This document shows positions 22,103 to 35,489 of a DNA stretch of 64,000 nt, piece after piece; the first letter of the stretch is position 1; the number at the start of each line of letters is the position of its first letter. The position numbers and the translations under genes are program-made. Under the pieces are notes generated by a model, which saw only the letters and a program-made list of their open reading frames with translations, ran no database searches and was not told the DNA's origin. This DNA is from Amylostereum areolatum (lineage: Eukaryota > Basidiomycota > Agaricomycetes > Russulales > Stereaceae): contig SAXG01000012.1 of assembly GCA_012932865.1 (NCBI GenBank), positions 124,001-188,000 on the forward strand. Reading direction: 5' to 3'.

Positions 22103-24417
22103 TTAAAGATTACCTCCACCAGCTCTCTGGGAGATCCGCCGGGCACTCTGCCTCGCCAAGTCAAGCCCCAGACCACGCACGACAGCTTCAGCCTCTGCCC
22201 TGCTGTTATCACCTCTGCCTGTCTCAGCCCAGTCTTGCATAACGCGGTCTACGGCTAGGTCAGGACTCGGTTTGCGTCCGAATCGACACCGGTGATTGCT
22301 GGTGGAGAGGGAGACGGGTCATGGAGTGTGTGGGGGAAGGAGTGACCGGCCGCAGCGAGCTCGATGGCTGGCGAGTGCGCCCAAGGAGCGAGAGGGGCAT
22401 CGAGAAGCGGCGGGATCGCGGGTGTGGGCGAGATGGGGGCGACCCCTCAGACGGCGAAGGACGCGGAGGTGTTGTCGGTGCATCTGTGAGCGTGAAGGCA
22501 GGAAGTTGTAGACTGTCATGTTCCTCGCTCTGCCCTCGCGACACAGGGCTGGCTGTTTGCACAGGAGTAAAGGAGACGTTGATCAAATGGGATGGTGTGG
22601 TGGGCGAGACGACGCTGTTCAGTCGAGGACGAGTGGAGGGGCCGGACGGGTTTGAAAAGATGCTTGACGCGTGAGCCCATCTTCTTCACCGTTCCCAAGA
22701 AGGATCGCTTGGTGTGTAGAGTCGGTTCAGATCGTCCCTGCCCAACAAGATCGGGGTTCGGCCGTCCGCAAGCTTCCAGAGGAGACGTAAGCATGGAAGT
22801 GGCATTCATTGCCGATGGCTGGGGACGCGAATCTTGCAGAGTTCCATGACTGACGGAACGATGTACTGTCAAAGGCAGCGACACGTCGGATAAGGATTGA
22901 GGAAGCGAAAGTTGAAACTGGGAAGATGCTGGGGAGGCGAACGAGATGAGTTCGGTCGTTGGAGGCGAAAAGTGGGCCGAGTCAGGAGAGTGCGGCTCTG
23001 AGAAGTCAAGGACGATGACGGGAGAGCCACTGGGTGAGGTGCTCGTGCCAACTTGACCTGGTATCCGGTCGAAGTATGATGAGGGTAGAACGCATTCTGA
23101 TTCCAACGATTGACCCGCGTTCTCGTCAACGCCCTCTTCCGTGGTAGGGGGCAACGAAAGATACGCCGCAGTGAAGTGCGAAGATGGACCCTGGGAGTGG
23201 AGAGAGGAGCTGGTGGCCGTGGAGAGCGAAGTCGTGAGAGAGGGAAGCTCGGGGAGCGGGCGGGGAGACCTGTAAGCGATGGAGGGAGATGGCTGGGACG
23301 GGCCTTCACCGTCTGATCTGGAAGGGAAACGAATTAGAGAGGGATCGTAGTCCTGGGTGCCATTTGAGTGAGCCTTTACGCTATTCGAGGCGGAGATCCC
23401 CATAGCTTGGAGTCTGTCTGACGGGGTGCCTTTGACCATCTCATGGTCTATAGGCGTGATCGGCGAGGAAGGGTGAGATTCGATATAGGAATCTGACGTA
23501 GATGAAACAGTCCTGAGCAGTCGTGTGTCAAAACTGTTCGAGCTCAGAGAGTATAAGGAATCCTTACCGCCAAATCAGACGATGTAGTAGACCGGGGACT
23601 TCTATCGCCTGGACGCGAGGCCTATGGGGATGAAAGGTCAGCTACAATGGCTGGATGGAATTGTAAGATAAAACCAACCACAGATGTGGGAGAAGTGTTG
23701 TGGTCTTCAGGGAGCAACCAAGGAGGAAGGCGGGCGGAGTCCTGCTTTGCAGCTGCTGCCCAAACGTCGGGCACGTTCTCAAACTGAGGGTTGTGATGAA
23801 CCTGCGCATACATTCTCGTGAGGCGGGCCATACGGACAAATATGGGCAGGAAACAAACCTCGGGATCGCACCTGACCGCCGTGTTTTGTACGTGCGCGGA
23901 CTTTGACGGTGTTGTCTGTTCGTTGGGTTCGAGAGGGTGCTCATTACGACCATGGAACCAGCGAGAAAAGTCGTCATTGGAAGGGACGGGCGTCCTCTTC
24001 CGTATTCTGTTGAAAAGAAGAGAACATGAGGATTGACGCCGATGGTGTAGGATGGAAAAGGCGCCCACGATGTCAGTCACGGTGTCATTGGCGTCGTAAT
24101 ACATGGTAGCATCTGATGAGCGGGCGTCTGTGGGTGACGGTTCCTCGGTCGGGGACGGGACGGAGTCGGAGGCGAGTTCGTCGGCGGCGGGATGACCGCC
24201 GTCCTTGGAACGAGCAGAGGGAGCGAGGCTGAGCTGAGACCTGTCGGGCCATGCGCCAGGGAGGGCGGGGGTGCGGGCTCTGGCCATGGGGACGAGGGAG
24301 GGGGGCGGAGCGAGAGAGGCCTGTGAAAAAGGACGGGTTAAGAAGGAGAAATGAATAGAGTGGGGAATGGTGACGAACCTGGGAGAGGGTGGGGTCGGGC
24401 ATGGGGACGGAGAGCAT
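22103..24417 (-). CDS. Ser/Pro-rich protein of unknown function, frame broken in the 3' half
   Basis: Function unknown. ATG 24417 gives MLSVPMPDPTLSQ, then after a 58-nt intron (24378-24321) a structured-looking part: TMYYDANDTVTDIVGAF, NDDFSRWFHG, CDPEVCFLPIFVRMARLTR and WAAAAKQDSARLPPWLLPED. After this the protein is Ser/Pro-rich and probably disordered. The last exon includes RRFSMPLSLLGRTR and ends DWAETGRGDNSRAEAEA...SQRAGGGNL at 22103. Three points need one surplus base removed: near 23520, 22590 and 22272; each joins two segments that both look coding. The small structured domain with an Ile/Phe-rich FLPIFVRMARL strand seems shared among Agaricomycetes, from memory. Confidence 0.65.
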
Positions 24418-24699
24418 CGTGCTCGAGAGCGAGCTCGGAGGCAGAAGATGGTGGGAAGAGGCAAGGGGGGGATTGAACGCAACATGGATATGGATGATCA
24501 AGATGGGAGGCGGAGGCGAGGAAAGAGAGGCGGAAGGCGGACAGATCGGACGGAAACATCTTCCACTTTCGGTCTTGCGGCTGGGAAGACAGTCCCGATT
24601 GGGCTAGAAATGGGTATGCTCTCTATTCCACAAGTAGATGCAAAAAAGAAACTATCAACCCTCTACAACCCTCCTCTCTCTCTCCCCACCTCTCAGATC

Positions 24700-26334
<1,635 letters not shown>

Positions 26335-27857
26335 CCTCGGAGACTAGTCTAAGGGAGAAAAATTCCAACTCGTGAAGAGAAAGAGAGAGAGGCGGGGAAG
26401 GGGAACGTGGAGAGAGACGTGGAGTTGGTCGCGGATGAAGCTGGATTATGAGGGGGATAATGCGGGCTTGGTCGGAGCGGTCCTTCGGGAGGGTCCGGCG
26501 TTTACGGGCGTAGGCTGGGTCGAGGCGCGGCCAGTGCCACAGCCCACCGCCACCCATCCAGAACTCCTCAAGGCCGACGCGCAACTTGAACGAAGGAGAC
26601 ACGTCGAACGCAGCTGTCGTCTCGGGTGGACGTAGGGCTTCTCGCGGGCACGAGGCTCACACATTCCAATTGCGTTCACTGACCTCACAGGGTGAGCTTC
26701 GTGACCCCTTTTCAATTATATTTCAAACATTTCAATATACATTTTCTTATCCTTTCGACGGGAGAGCCGCCACAAATCCACGGTACGTCGGCATTCGTAC
26801 AATGTCCGAGCGCGTCTTCACTGCAGGGGTAAACATCGTAAGGACTCGCAAGCGGAGCGCTGCAGGAACGAAACACCACTGGCGTGCAGCAGAAATGACG
26901 CTATGGTATGGACAAGTCCGTACAGGGAGCTCAAGGACTCCGGCAGTGAAACGGGTGCAGCGCTCCGCGCATGAGTGCCGGATGACCCTATAACCAAGTA
27001 CACACATCCTCCTTGGTCCCGGTCAACGTGGTCATGAAACAGGGAGCAACGGTGGGAGTGATGTGTAGCGGCGCCCGAAAGGTGTCGATAAATGCAGACT
27101 TCTTGGGAAAGTTGGAGGGATTCCGTCACATATGGCGAGAGAAAAGCCGATGTAAAGCACGAGAGCAGTGTGGGGACCGTACTTGCTTTCGGCCTGCGGA
27201 AAAGGTTGAGGACTCCCGACCCTAGTTGACCGAGCGCCAAGGGGAAGGTTTTGAGTTCGACGTTCTTGATGAAGGTAGTACGTAAGAGGATACTGAATCC
27301 TTGAAGCCTGAGGGACTCGCCGATCATTAACGGACATCAAGAGCCATCCAAAGACAGCCAAAGACCCGGGGAAACATTCAATTGAAGAGATGTGCTGCTG
27401 ATCGCCGATGAGCGTCGCTGGACAATTGAACAGAGCCTGGGAAAGACGCTAGTCGTGTAGTGTTTGCTGAAACCTAATCGGTGACAATAGGTGACAATTC
27501 ACTTCCCGTGGTGGTAGAGAAAGCAATAATTTTGTTGATATGTAGGTCCGTGGATGTTGTCAACGGATGGGATGTGTTGAAGTTCGTGCCAACGATATGA
27601 TTCCTTGGGCTGTCCACACGACGGGGCTACGTATCGGGTCAGTACGCATACCGATGCGATCGAACGCTACCTGACCGCGTCGCTGGGGACTTGCGAGTGC
27701 CAGCGCCGTACATACAAGATCAAGTCAACATTATTTAGCGAGAACAACAGACCCTATAATTACAGAATATTACAGCCACAGAACCCAATGAGAAAAACAA
27801 ACGAAATAATCGGCCTCTTTGGGCGAAGGCGCACTTGCGCTTGACGGACTGGAGCGC
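26335..27857. other. Intergenic region with only weak minus-strand reading frames
   Basis: No gene could be supported. On the minus strand between about 27361 and 26750 there are chained open frames with hydrophobic stretches (TALVLYIGFSLAICDG and LVHTIASFLLHASGV) that might be a small membrane protein or its remains, but splice joins do not give a convincing frame. Confidence 0.35.
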
Positions 27858-28456
27858 TCACAAGAGCTCCCAGGTCATACCGGAAATGCGGCCAACAGAC
27901 AGGGAGCCAGCGAGCTGTGTGAACGCCGCGGGGGAGAAATCAAGGTCGTACAACGCGCACGCCTCGCAGCGGTCTGCGACAGCAACGGTCACGGACCTTC
28001 CCTGGTCTGAGAACAACCGGCAGTCAGCACCTCTGATCACCACGACAGCGCGAAACGTACACTGGGCGGTGATCCTCCTCTGGCAGACCGGGTTGTTGTT
28101 GGGGTTGGGAGTGGCACCGCTGAAGAAAAATCTGGGGTGAGACTGGGAACAGAGCGCAGATCGTTCAACGTACGGGTAGGTGTCGAAGAAGCTTTCCGAA
28201 ACGGCGGCGATGAAATCGGCATCTGAGTTCTGGCGACCGCAGGCTCCGAGACCGACCTCGAAGTAGGTGCCTATACGGTGAACAAGAGTCAACTACCGTG
28301 GTCCAAGTCCTGGACAACATTACAACGCAAACCTTGGCCGGTGTGCGTGCCTTCGAACTGGCGAGTAGCAAGGCCAGTGGCAGGGGAGGGGGCAGGAATG
28401 GCCGACGCCGAGAGGGCGAGCGACACGGCAGCAAGGATAACGGTGGTGAACTGCAT
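27858..28456 (-). CDS. Secreted expansin-like double-psi beta-barrel protein, copy 1
   Basis: A small secreted protein with a barwin/RlpA-type DPBB fold, as in fungal expansin-like and cell-wall-active proteins. Exons 28456-28333, 28270-28174, 28119-28061 and 28006-27858 give 142 residues. A signal peptide is evident (MQFTTVILAAVSLALSASA, cleavage near IPAPS). The barrel has GTYFEVGLGACGRQNSDADF, CQRRITAQYQGRSVTVAVAD, RCEACALYDLDFSPAAF and the terminal GRISGMTWELL. Four Cys could form two disulfides. A TATA-like element lies about 120 bases upstream. A second copy, 139 residues, is at 38417 in the opposite orientation with the same intron positions. Confidence 0.88.
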
Positions 28457-29832
28457 AGCGTCAAGAGAAAATGGCTTGGTTTGATAGAGAGGTTGGGTGG
28501 TATGCAGGTATGAAAGAGTGGAGAAGAAAGTCGACTGCTTGAGTGCGATGAGGACCTCCAGCAATTGCCTGGGGTTTATATACCTCGGCGCTGGTCAAAA
28601 ATCCACGAAAGGCGGAGGTGATGTTTGCTTGGGGATTTTATTCAGCCAAAAAGGGCGGCCAGGAAATAGACGAGGTAGGCGGCATTGCAGGAAAGGGGCA
28701 TTGTTCCGCGTCTACATAGCTGATGAAAAATTCGCGCTCGGTCTGAATTTCCAGCGACCTGGGAAAGTTGAGTTCGCGTGAGAAGGCCTGAGGCGGAGCA
28801 CGCTACCGTCGCGCTGGTAGCTGCTGTATCAGTATGGCCTCGGTTATAATGGCCGGACAGAGCGTGTTGTTCATAGGGTAGGCAACTATGGAGACGGAAA
28901 GCACCGATGTTGACCTGTGAATCCAGATTGTATGAGAAGGTTGAGATAGCTACAAAATATAAAACAACCCTTACAACGTTACTCAAACCCCTAGGGTTGT
29001 CATTGGATATAGTGTCATTGTAAGCGCGAGGGCAACTGGTGGTATGTAGAGCGCTTTGACTTATGTCGATGGACAACGCGGCTCGCCAACGCCAACGATC
29101 TCCGGGAGGAGCTACAAACAAGGATGTTTATGTAGAAACGACTTCCCCTTTTTCGTCGAATCATCCGCGGGTTTTGTTGGCGCCTTGCCCTGTATCAACG
29201 CCAGTAGATATCTAGTCGCCGCTCAGGAAAACAGACCTGCAATTGAGTCGTCCGAGAAATTACGAAAGGCAACGAGGGAGAGACCGCAAGTTCCAGGGGG
29301 CTGCAGGGAAATGATCATGATACCTCGTCCTGACAACAGCAAACGATGGCCGTGTTACGACACTCGGTCCACCGTCTAGTAGTAGTAACACCAGGCGAGG
29401 GAACGATAGACGGTCAGATCTTGAGTGAGGTACGTATCGGTTCGCAATTCCTGAAACGTCGGCGGCAGACAATTATTATGCAGAAAATGTCTAAGTTGAT
29501 GCTACATTGGAACTGCTGGCCCCGTGGTGAAGCCGCTGACGCTTGCCGTCCGGGAACTGTCACAGTAAGAGAGAGGATGTGCCGGAGCTGTTCGGAGTTA
29601 TGTGTGCAGGTGCAAAAGTAGACATGGAGCAAGAGTCTCGAAGTCGGAGGTCCAGATTCAGATTGAGGTTGGAGGAGGTCGAGAGAGGGTCGAGAAGGTC
29701 GAAACAACGAAGTCGAGAGTCGCCCTACGGGCCACGGCCGGAGATCTCCGATAGACTCCGTCATCGACAGGTCATTCTGACTCTGTACCCTACACCTATT
29801 TCCACCGATATCACCTCTTCCCCCTATCCACC
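28457..29832. other. Divergent intergenic region
   Basis: This 1.4-kb gap lies between the expansin-like gene (minus) and aspartyl-tRNA synthetase (plus). A 159-codon minus-strand frame at 28642-29121 has no conserved motif and is probably chance. I see no RNA gene. Confidence 0.4.
28575..28582 (-). promoter_or_regulatory. TATA-like box of expansin-like copy 1
   Basis: Reads TATATAAA on the minus strand, 119-126 bases upstream of the start codon. Inferred from sequence and distance only. Confidence 0.5.
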
Positions 29833-31959
29833 ATGGACAAGATCAAACACGTCGTAGAAAAAGTCAAGCCTGGACACAAAAGTCAAAAATCCGAGGATAA
29901 AACGGCCGAGGCATCCCCACCAGCCCAGCCGTTGCAGTCTGAATCCCCACCTGCAAAGCCCGCAGAAGACAAGTGCGTCTCGTGGAATCTCTGCGTACAT
30001 CGGGATCTGAAAAAGCCATAGGAAAGACGATGAGGGCGAAAACAAGGGTCCCAGCAAGAACGAACTGAAGAAGCGCGCGAAAGAGGCTGAGAAAGAGAGG
30101 AAAAAGGCTGAGAAGGCAGCAAAGCTTGAAGAGCAAGAGAGGCAGCGTGTCGAGGCTATCAAGGTCATTATACTATCTCCCTTCTCTAGCTCAACCCTTT
30201 TACACCCTCCGATCCTCGTCCAGAAAGAGCAAGAGAACGATTTCGCTGCTTCATTCTATGGCAAGCTCCCACTCAACCAGTCTCAGTCCCGCCCAAAGGA
30301 GCAACGAACTCAGATCGCCACTTTGTCATCGGCGATGGATGGACAGGATGTCATCCTTCGTGCGCGTGTACACACGCTCCGTGCGCAGGGCTCCAAGATG
30401 GTCTTCATCAACCTCCGTCAACGCACGGATTCCGTGCAGGCTCTCATCGCTCAAGCAGATGGCAAAGTGTCGAAGCCCATGATCAAGTGGGCAGAAAGCC
30501 TTGGTGACGAGAGCATTGTTCTCGTCTACGGTGTCGTCAAGACCGCGCCTGAGCCTATCAAGAGCGCGACGGCCAATGACGTCGAGATTCACGTCAATCG
30601 GGTGAGTCTTTCGCGTCGGCCTGTTATCGATCCAGGCTTATGAAGCTTAGATATATTTAGTCTCTGGTCTCGAAGAACGCTTGCCGTTCACGATCGACGA
30701 CGCATCTCGTCCGGACTCGGAGATCGAAAAGGAAGGCTCTCAGTTCAATCGCGTCCTTCTTGATACCCGATTGAACAACCGTGTCGTTGACCTGAGGGTA
30801 TGTCTTGAGCATCTTATGTTAACGCCATTTTATGGGTATCTCCGCAGACGCAAACAAATCAAGCAGTATTCAAGTTGCAGGCGGCGATCGGAAAGTTGTT
30901 CCGCGACTATCTCGACGACAACGGCTTCACGGAAATCCACAGTCCCAAGCTGCAAGGTGCGGCGACAGAGTCCGGTGCCTCGGTCTTCAAGGTGTCGTAC
31001 TTCAAAGGTACTCCTTCCATTTTCTTGTGTACTTCGACGCGCGTTCATAGTGACCTCAGGGAGCGCCTTCCTCGCACAATCTCCGCAGTTGGCGAAGCAG
31101 ATGGCCATAGCGGCCGACTTTGAGCGGGTATACGAGGTTGGCCCCGTTTTTCGTGCGGAGGACTCGAACACGCATCGTCACTTGACGGAATTCATGGGCC
31201 TCGATCTGGAGATGACGATCGAGGAGCACTACCACGAAGTCATGGAACTCCTGGATGGCCTGTTCAAGCATCTGTTCGCGGGACTGCAGGAGAAGTATAA
31301 GAAGGAGATTGACGCGGTCAACGTCCAGTTCCCGGCGGAGGAATTCAAGTGGAAGGAAGAGACGCTGAAATTGACGTTCGCGCAGGCGGTGGACTTGCTT
31401 GTCGAGGATGGAGTGGATCGGGCGGTGTTGGATGACATCAAGTGAGTGGGTGAAAATGATCACTGGTTATTTTTACTGACGGGCAAGCACGACAGCACGG
31501 AGAATGAGAAGAGGCTGGGGCGACTGGTGAAGGCGAAATACGACACGGACTACTTTATTATCGACAAGTTCCCCGCGGAACTCCGGCCGTTTTACACTAT
31601 GCCTGACCCAGAGAACCCGGTGAGTTGGCAGCATCGTCGAGTTTCGGGCCACGGAGCTAATCGAGCGCTTGCGCGATGGTTAGGAATTGACCAACTCGTA
31701 CGACTTCTTCATGCGAGGAGAGGAGATTCTGTCGGGCGCTCAACGCATCCACGAGCCAACGCTTCTGGCAGAGAAGATGCGGAGCAAGGGCATTGAGCCT
31801 TCATCGATGCAGGGCTACCTGGACGCGTTCAAGATGGGATGTGCGCCGCACGGTGGCGGAGGGATTGGGCTTGAGCGAGTGCTGATGCTCTTCCTGAAGC
31901 TGAACAACATCCGGCGTGCGTCGCTTTTCCCGCGCGATCCCAAGAGGCTGGAGCCCTAG
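29833..31959 (+). CDS. DPS1: Cytosolic aspartyl-tRNA synthetase
   Basis: A class IIb synthetase that charges tRNA-Asp. Eight exons (29833-29972, 30022-30163, 30224-30601, 30651-30797, 30848-31006, 31060-31441, 31496-31620, 31684-31959) sum to 583 codons with no break. A Lys-rich N-terminal extension ([20 protein letters not shown]) is the tRNA-binding appendage of eukaryotic cytosolic forms. The OB fold has [20 protein letters not shown]. Class II motif 2 is [15 protein letters not shown] and motif 3 is [14 protein letters not shown]. The gene ends in [10 protein letters not shown], the standard C-terminus. Introns are 49-63 nt. Confidence 0.97.
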
Positions 31960-32204
31960 ACTGGGGTTGGGAGCAAAGAAGAAAGAAGTGTATTTAGAAT
32001 GTTTTTTTGTATCCTGACGAATACATGAATGTCAAACAAGGCATGTTCTTCGACTTCGATGCTCCGATCTTCGTCCATTCTTCCCTTTTGACAGCCTCGC
32101 CGATTGTCCTATAATCTAATCCCTTTTCTCTTTCACCTCCCCCACCTCTCCGCCCGCGAAACCATAGGCGACATCCCGCGCAACATCCCCGCCTCCCCTT
32201 CACC

Positions 32205-32777
32205 ATGTACACTCCTTCCACCGCCAGCGATCCCTGCCCATCCACAGACTCCGCCTGCACCGCTGCAAGCTCAACCTCCTTCCAGTCCCAGGATACCCAA
32301 TCCTCTTCCTCCCACCTCGCCAACCGCAACCTCATCGGCATCGTCGTCGTCGCCGTCCTCGTCCTCCTCGCCGTCCTCCTCTGGCTCTTCTTCGGCCGCT
32401 GGTCCAAACCCATTCGTCACTTCTTTCGCTGCGGACCCCGCCGTCCCAAGGCCATCTTACCCAAGATCGAATGGGAAAACTCCGACATGTCCCAAGTCAA
32501 TGTTGGACCCTTCGACCCATCATCCCGCTCGCCCTCTCTCAGCTCCGAAAAACCCTCGATCGACTATCTCGAGGAGGCTCATGTTCGGGTGAGCATTCCC
32601 CGCTGTGTATTTACGGCGCACATGCTAACGGGTCGATTCCAGCACGGCATGCATGCCCAGACCACACACGCCGGTCATTTCCTCTCTCTGAGGTCAAAAC
32701 TTCAGCATGACCTTAGGGATCATCGATCAAGCACCGTCAATGCCATCGCACCAACATGCACGCAACCCATCCGTTAG
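32205..32777 (+). CDS. Small single-pass membrane protein, unknown function
   Basis: Not recognised. Exons 32205-32588 and 32643-32777 give 172 residues; the 54-nt intron has no stop, so retention would give 190. The Ser/Thr-rich N-terminus (MYTPSTASDPCPSTD) has no clear signal peptide. One strong membrane segment, NLIGIVVVAVLVLLAVLLWL, is followed by a basic stretch (RWSKPIRHFFRCGPRRPKA), so the C-terminal part is probably cytosolic. The rest is Ser-rich. The layout resembles fungal Ser/Thr-rich cell-surface or sensor-like proteins, but no domain supports that. Confidence 0.6.
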   Translation: MYTPSTASDPCPSTDSACTAASSTSFQSQDTQSSSSHLANRNLIGIVVVAVLVLLAVLLWLFFGRWSKPIRHFFRCGPRRPKAILPKIEWENSDMSQVNVGPFDPSSRSPSLSSEKPSIDYLEEAHVRVSIPRCVFTAHMLTGRFQHGMHAQTTHAGHFLSLRSKLQHDLRDHRSSTVNAIAPTCTQPIR

Positions 32778-33199
32778 CAACCTGTCATGCCGAATTCTTC
32801 ACGACCATGCATAGTATATTCGTCCATGCAGACGCCCAGTACTACCCTTCCCCCAGCGTCCCCTTCGTTCTTTACCCACGATCCCCGTGTATCACTTATA
32901 GTCTCCCTTTCACCTGTCACGACCTTCCACGCGAACCTCTCTCGTGCCGTATCTGTACGTCTCTGTAATACCCGCCGCGATCCCGATCTTGTATACCGAA
33001 CTATTTCCTTGTCCGTAATCGCGATACCACTGCATGCTGCTGTCACTGGTCCTCGGATCCGATTGTTGTTATTGTCAATGTTATTCAACTTCCGTACGAA
33101 TCGCACCGATATATCAGATGATATTGCGACAAAAAAGTACTAATGCTATGCTACAGGAATGTCCTATCTGAATCCGAACCCAGTAAGTGAGAGGGTGGT
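32778..33199. other. Convergent 3' intergenic region
   Basis: Separates the small membrane protein gene from HSP20 copy 1, which end toward each other. It is AT-rich at the HSP20 side and holds no supported gene. Confidence 0.4.
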
Positions 33200-33766
33200 T
33201 TAGGCAATGGCGACCTTCTTCGGTGCCGACTCGGGTGCAGACTTGGGGAAAGTGATCGTCAGAACACCATTCTCAAGTGAGGCCTTGATCTCGGTATCCT
33301 GTCAAAAACTGGGGTTAGCAGGCGACTTCGCGAGGGTGAACAGGTTGCCTACCTTGATGCCCTGAGGCAGTGGCACAGACCTCGAGAACCTTCCGAAACG
33401 TCGCTCACGAACCGCGTAGCCGTCCTCGTTGCGTTCCGAGTCAATCTTGCTCTCGCCTGCGACGGTAAGGACGTCGTTGTGCACATCGATATCGACATCC
33501 TCCTTCTTGAGACCTGGAAGCTCGAAGGTAGCTGTCACGGTGTTCGACTCTTTGTTCTCGTGGACATCCATCCTATGGAACCGTGATCAGAGTTAGGCGC
33601 AGGAAAGCTGAGATGGGCGGGCATACCTAGGACGGAACGTGGTCGAATGCGTCGAGCGCCGCTGAACCTGTTGGTTCCCGTTGCGCACATCGAACGCCTC
33701 GTCAAAGAGACAGTCAAAATCAGAGAGGGTGTAGGAAGGCTCGTAAAAGAAGTGAGTAAGAGACAT
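33200..33766 (-). CDS. Small heat-shock protein HSP20, copy 1
   Basis: An ATP-independent chaperone that holds unfolding proteins. Exons 33766-33627, 33572-33353 and 33298-33200 give 152 residues. N-terminus MSLTHFFYEPSYTLSDFDCL. The alpha-crystallin domain has MDVHENKESNTVTATFELPG, DVDIDVHNDVLTVAGE and YAVRERRFGRFSRSVPLPQG; the last exon gives ENGVLTITFPKSAP, including the conserved GVL. Intron positions and phases match copies 2 and 3. A perfect GAAnnTTC pair lies about 150 bases upstream. Confidence 0.95.
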
Positions 33767-33913
33767 TGCGAGAGAAGTTTGAGTGAAGTAACGAAGAGTG
33801 TAGAGCGGAGTGTGGTTGGCAGGTGTCTGCGGCGTCGAAATTGTTGATGGTTGGCGCCGCCGCTAGTGGGGGCTTTTATGGACCGAGGATAGGATGGTCT
33901 CCAGCATGGCGTA

Positions 33914-33921
33914 GAAAATTC
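33914..33921. promoter_or_regulatory. Heat-shock element (GAAAATTC), HSP20 copy 1
   Basis: Perfect palindrome of the GAAnnTTC type inside gTAGAAAATTCGc, 148 bases upstream of the start. The same TAGAAnnTTCG core precedes the other three HSP20-type loci in the window. Binding by Hsf1 is inferred. Confidence 0.6.
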
Positions 33922-35359
33922 GCCCACTGTATCGGACCTCGATGTTTGGTGGAAAAGACAGGTCGAGCTGCCGAGCCTCCGAGTCCTAGATTGGGACAGA
34001 ACCTTCCAGCAAGTTCCCTCCACGCAAATTCGGGACGGCCATAGAATACGTCAGATATTGTGGGCTTCCCGACAGACTGTCTCCCCACTGGATAGCGTCC
34101 GGTAAATAGAGAGTCGATGGAAACCGTCCTAAGATGCGAGAAGGGTAAGTGGCTGTAAGCGAGGTGCTGTAAAACGAGGCTAAGTACGAGGCTACGAATG
34201 ACGTCGACGAACGCTGCGCACGGATTTTGCCGGGATTGCGCCGAGCGCCCGGGTCAAGTCCCAATGCTTTCGTTGAAACCTTCCAAAAAAACAAACCAAA
34301 GGTTGCACTTCACCATGATAGACGGAGACGTTCTCTCTCATCCTCCCTTCTCCGCTCCGCGACCCAATGCCCGCTCGAGTCAACTCACAGATACGCGAAG
34401 TCGCAATAATTCTCTGACTAGCCCGATGTACCATAATGAATGGTCCCTCGCCCAAATTGAAAAGCCGCATGTATACCTTGATTCAGGAAACGGGCACCAC
34501 AAGCACGATATGCTTGAAAATTGAATAAACAAGCCTTCCGAGCCTTCATTCAGCTCAACGAGATATGTACCGTCGCTGGCGGAAAGCGGAGCGTTACAAC
34601 TTGACCTTAGATAGCAACAATGCTGGTACGTCTCAGCTATATCGGTTTCTCCCCGTCCCCTTGACATACCTGTCCCTCATATACAGACGACCGGTCCTGC
34701 TCTCCGTCAAGTCATTGTTTATCACCACTTCCTCACTGGGTACCGCTCTGCTGCCGTCTCCTTCATACCCCTACGCTCACCGGGAATGGCATCGATTCAT
34801 CGAATGGGATCGATGTTCTGTCACATCTTTCATCGTCGCCACGAACGATCTTGCACCTACCCAAGTACGCTGACAAAAGGTTTGGGCGAATGTCAATGAC
34901 AACCAGTCTTCGAAGAAATAAAAGCTATCCGCAAATCAATGCATCCGTTGCCAATGTCAATGCAAAGTGCAACTCTTCGGACGCGTAGCTTGCTGGGCTT
35001 ACGAGGCAGCCTGGCGATAGTGTGACCATCCAAGCTCGTCGAATGTTTTCGTGTTCAGAGTCTTAGCTAACGCCATGTCCGGTCGCTCGCAGTCCTGGCT
35101 TTAGGCTATGCACAAGGGACTAGCGATGTCCCCGGGCTCCCTCGCTTGCCGTCGACGATGTTCTTCGTTGGGCCCACGAGATCAGCGGTGCTGTATTCTT
35201 CTTCGGAAAGTACCTCCTCGCCCACGGACATAGGCCGCAACACCGTCGAGATGACATCGTATGGCCTCACACAAGACGACCCAGCTCCTTCAATCAACTG
35301 GCATATCGTGCTGCTGCCTAATCACCGACGAACTTGGATGGGTAATCGGCCCGGATCGC

Positions 35360-35367
35360 TATATAAG
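35360..35367 (+). promoter_or_regulatory. TATA box of oxidoreductase copy 1
   Basis: TATATAAG 123-130 bases upstream of the ATG. The following block (about 35375-35425) recurs upstream of copy 2. Confidence 0.5.
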
Positions 35368-35489
35368 GATGCCATGCTTTCTAAGCGACCCTTCGCCTAG
35401 CTTTGTAACTGACTTCTCTTTCTGTCAAAACCCGTGGTCTCGAATTCAGAAATCAGCCACTCAAAGTTTCTCGACCATACTTCTTCACA

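Larger units (their letters stand above)
33767..35489. other. Intergenic region holding HSP20 copy 1 and oxidoreductase copy 1 promoters
   Basis: About 1.7 kb between divergent stress genes. It contains a heat-shock palindrome at 33914 and a TATA box at 35360. I found no convincing gene; short frames around 34200-35400 look like chance. Confidence 0.45.

Noticed and set aside
28642..29121. 159-codon minus-strand frame in the expansin-DPS1 gap
   Set aside because: No signal peptide, membrane or domain motif and mixed composition; likely chance.
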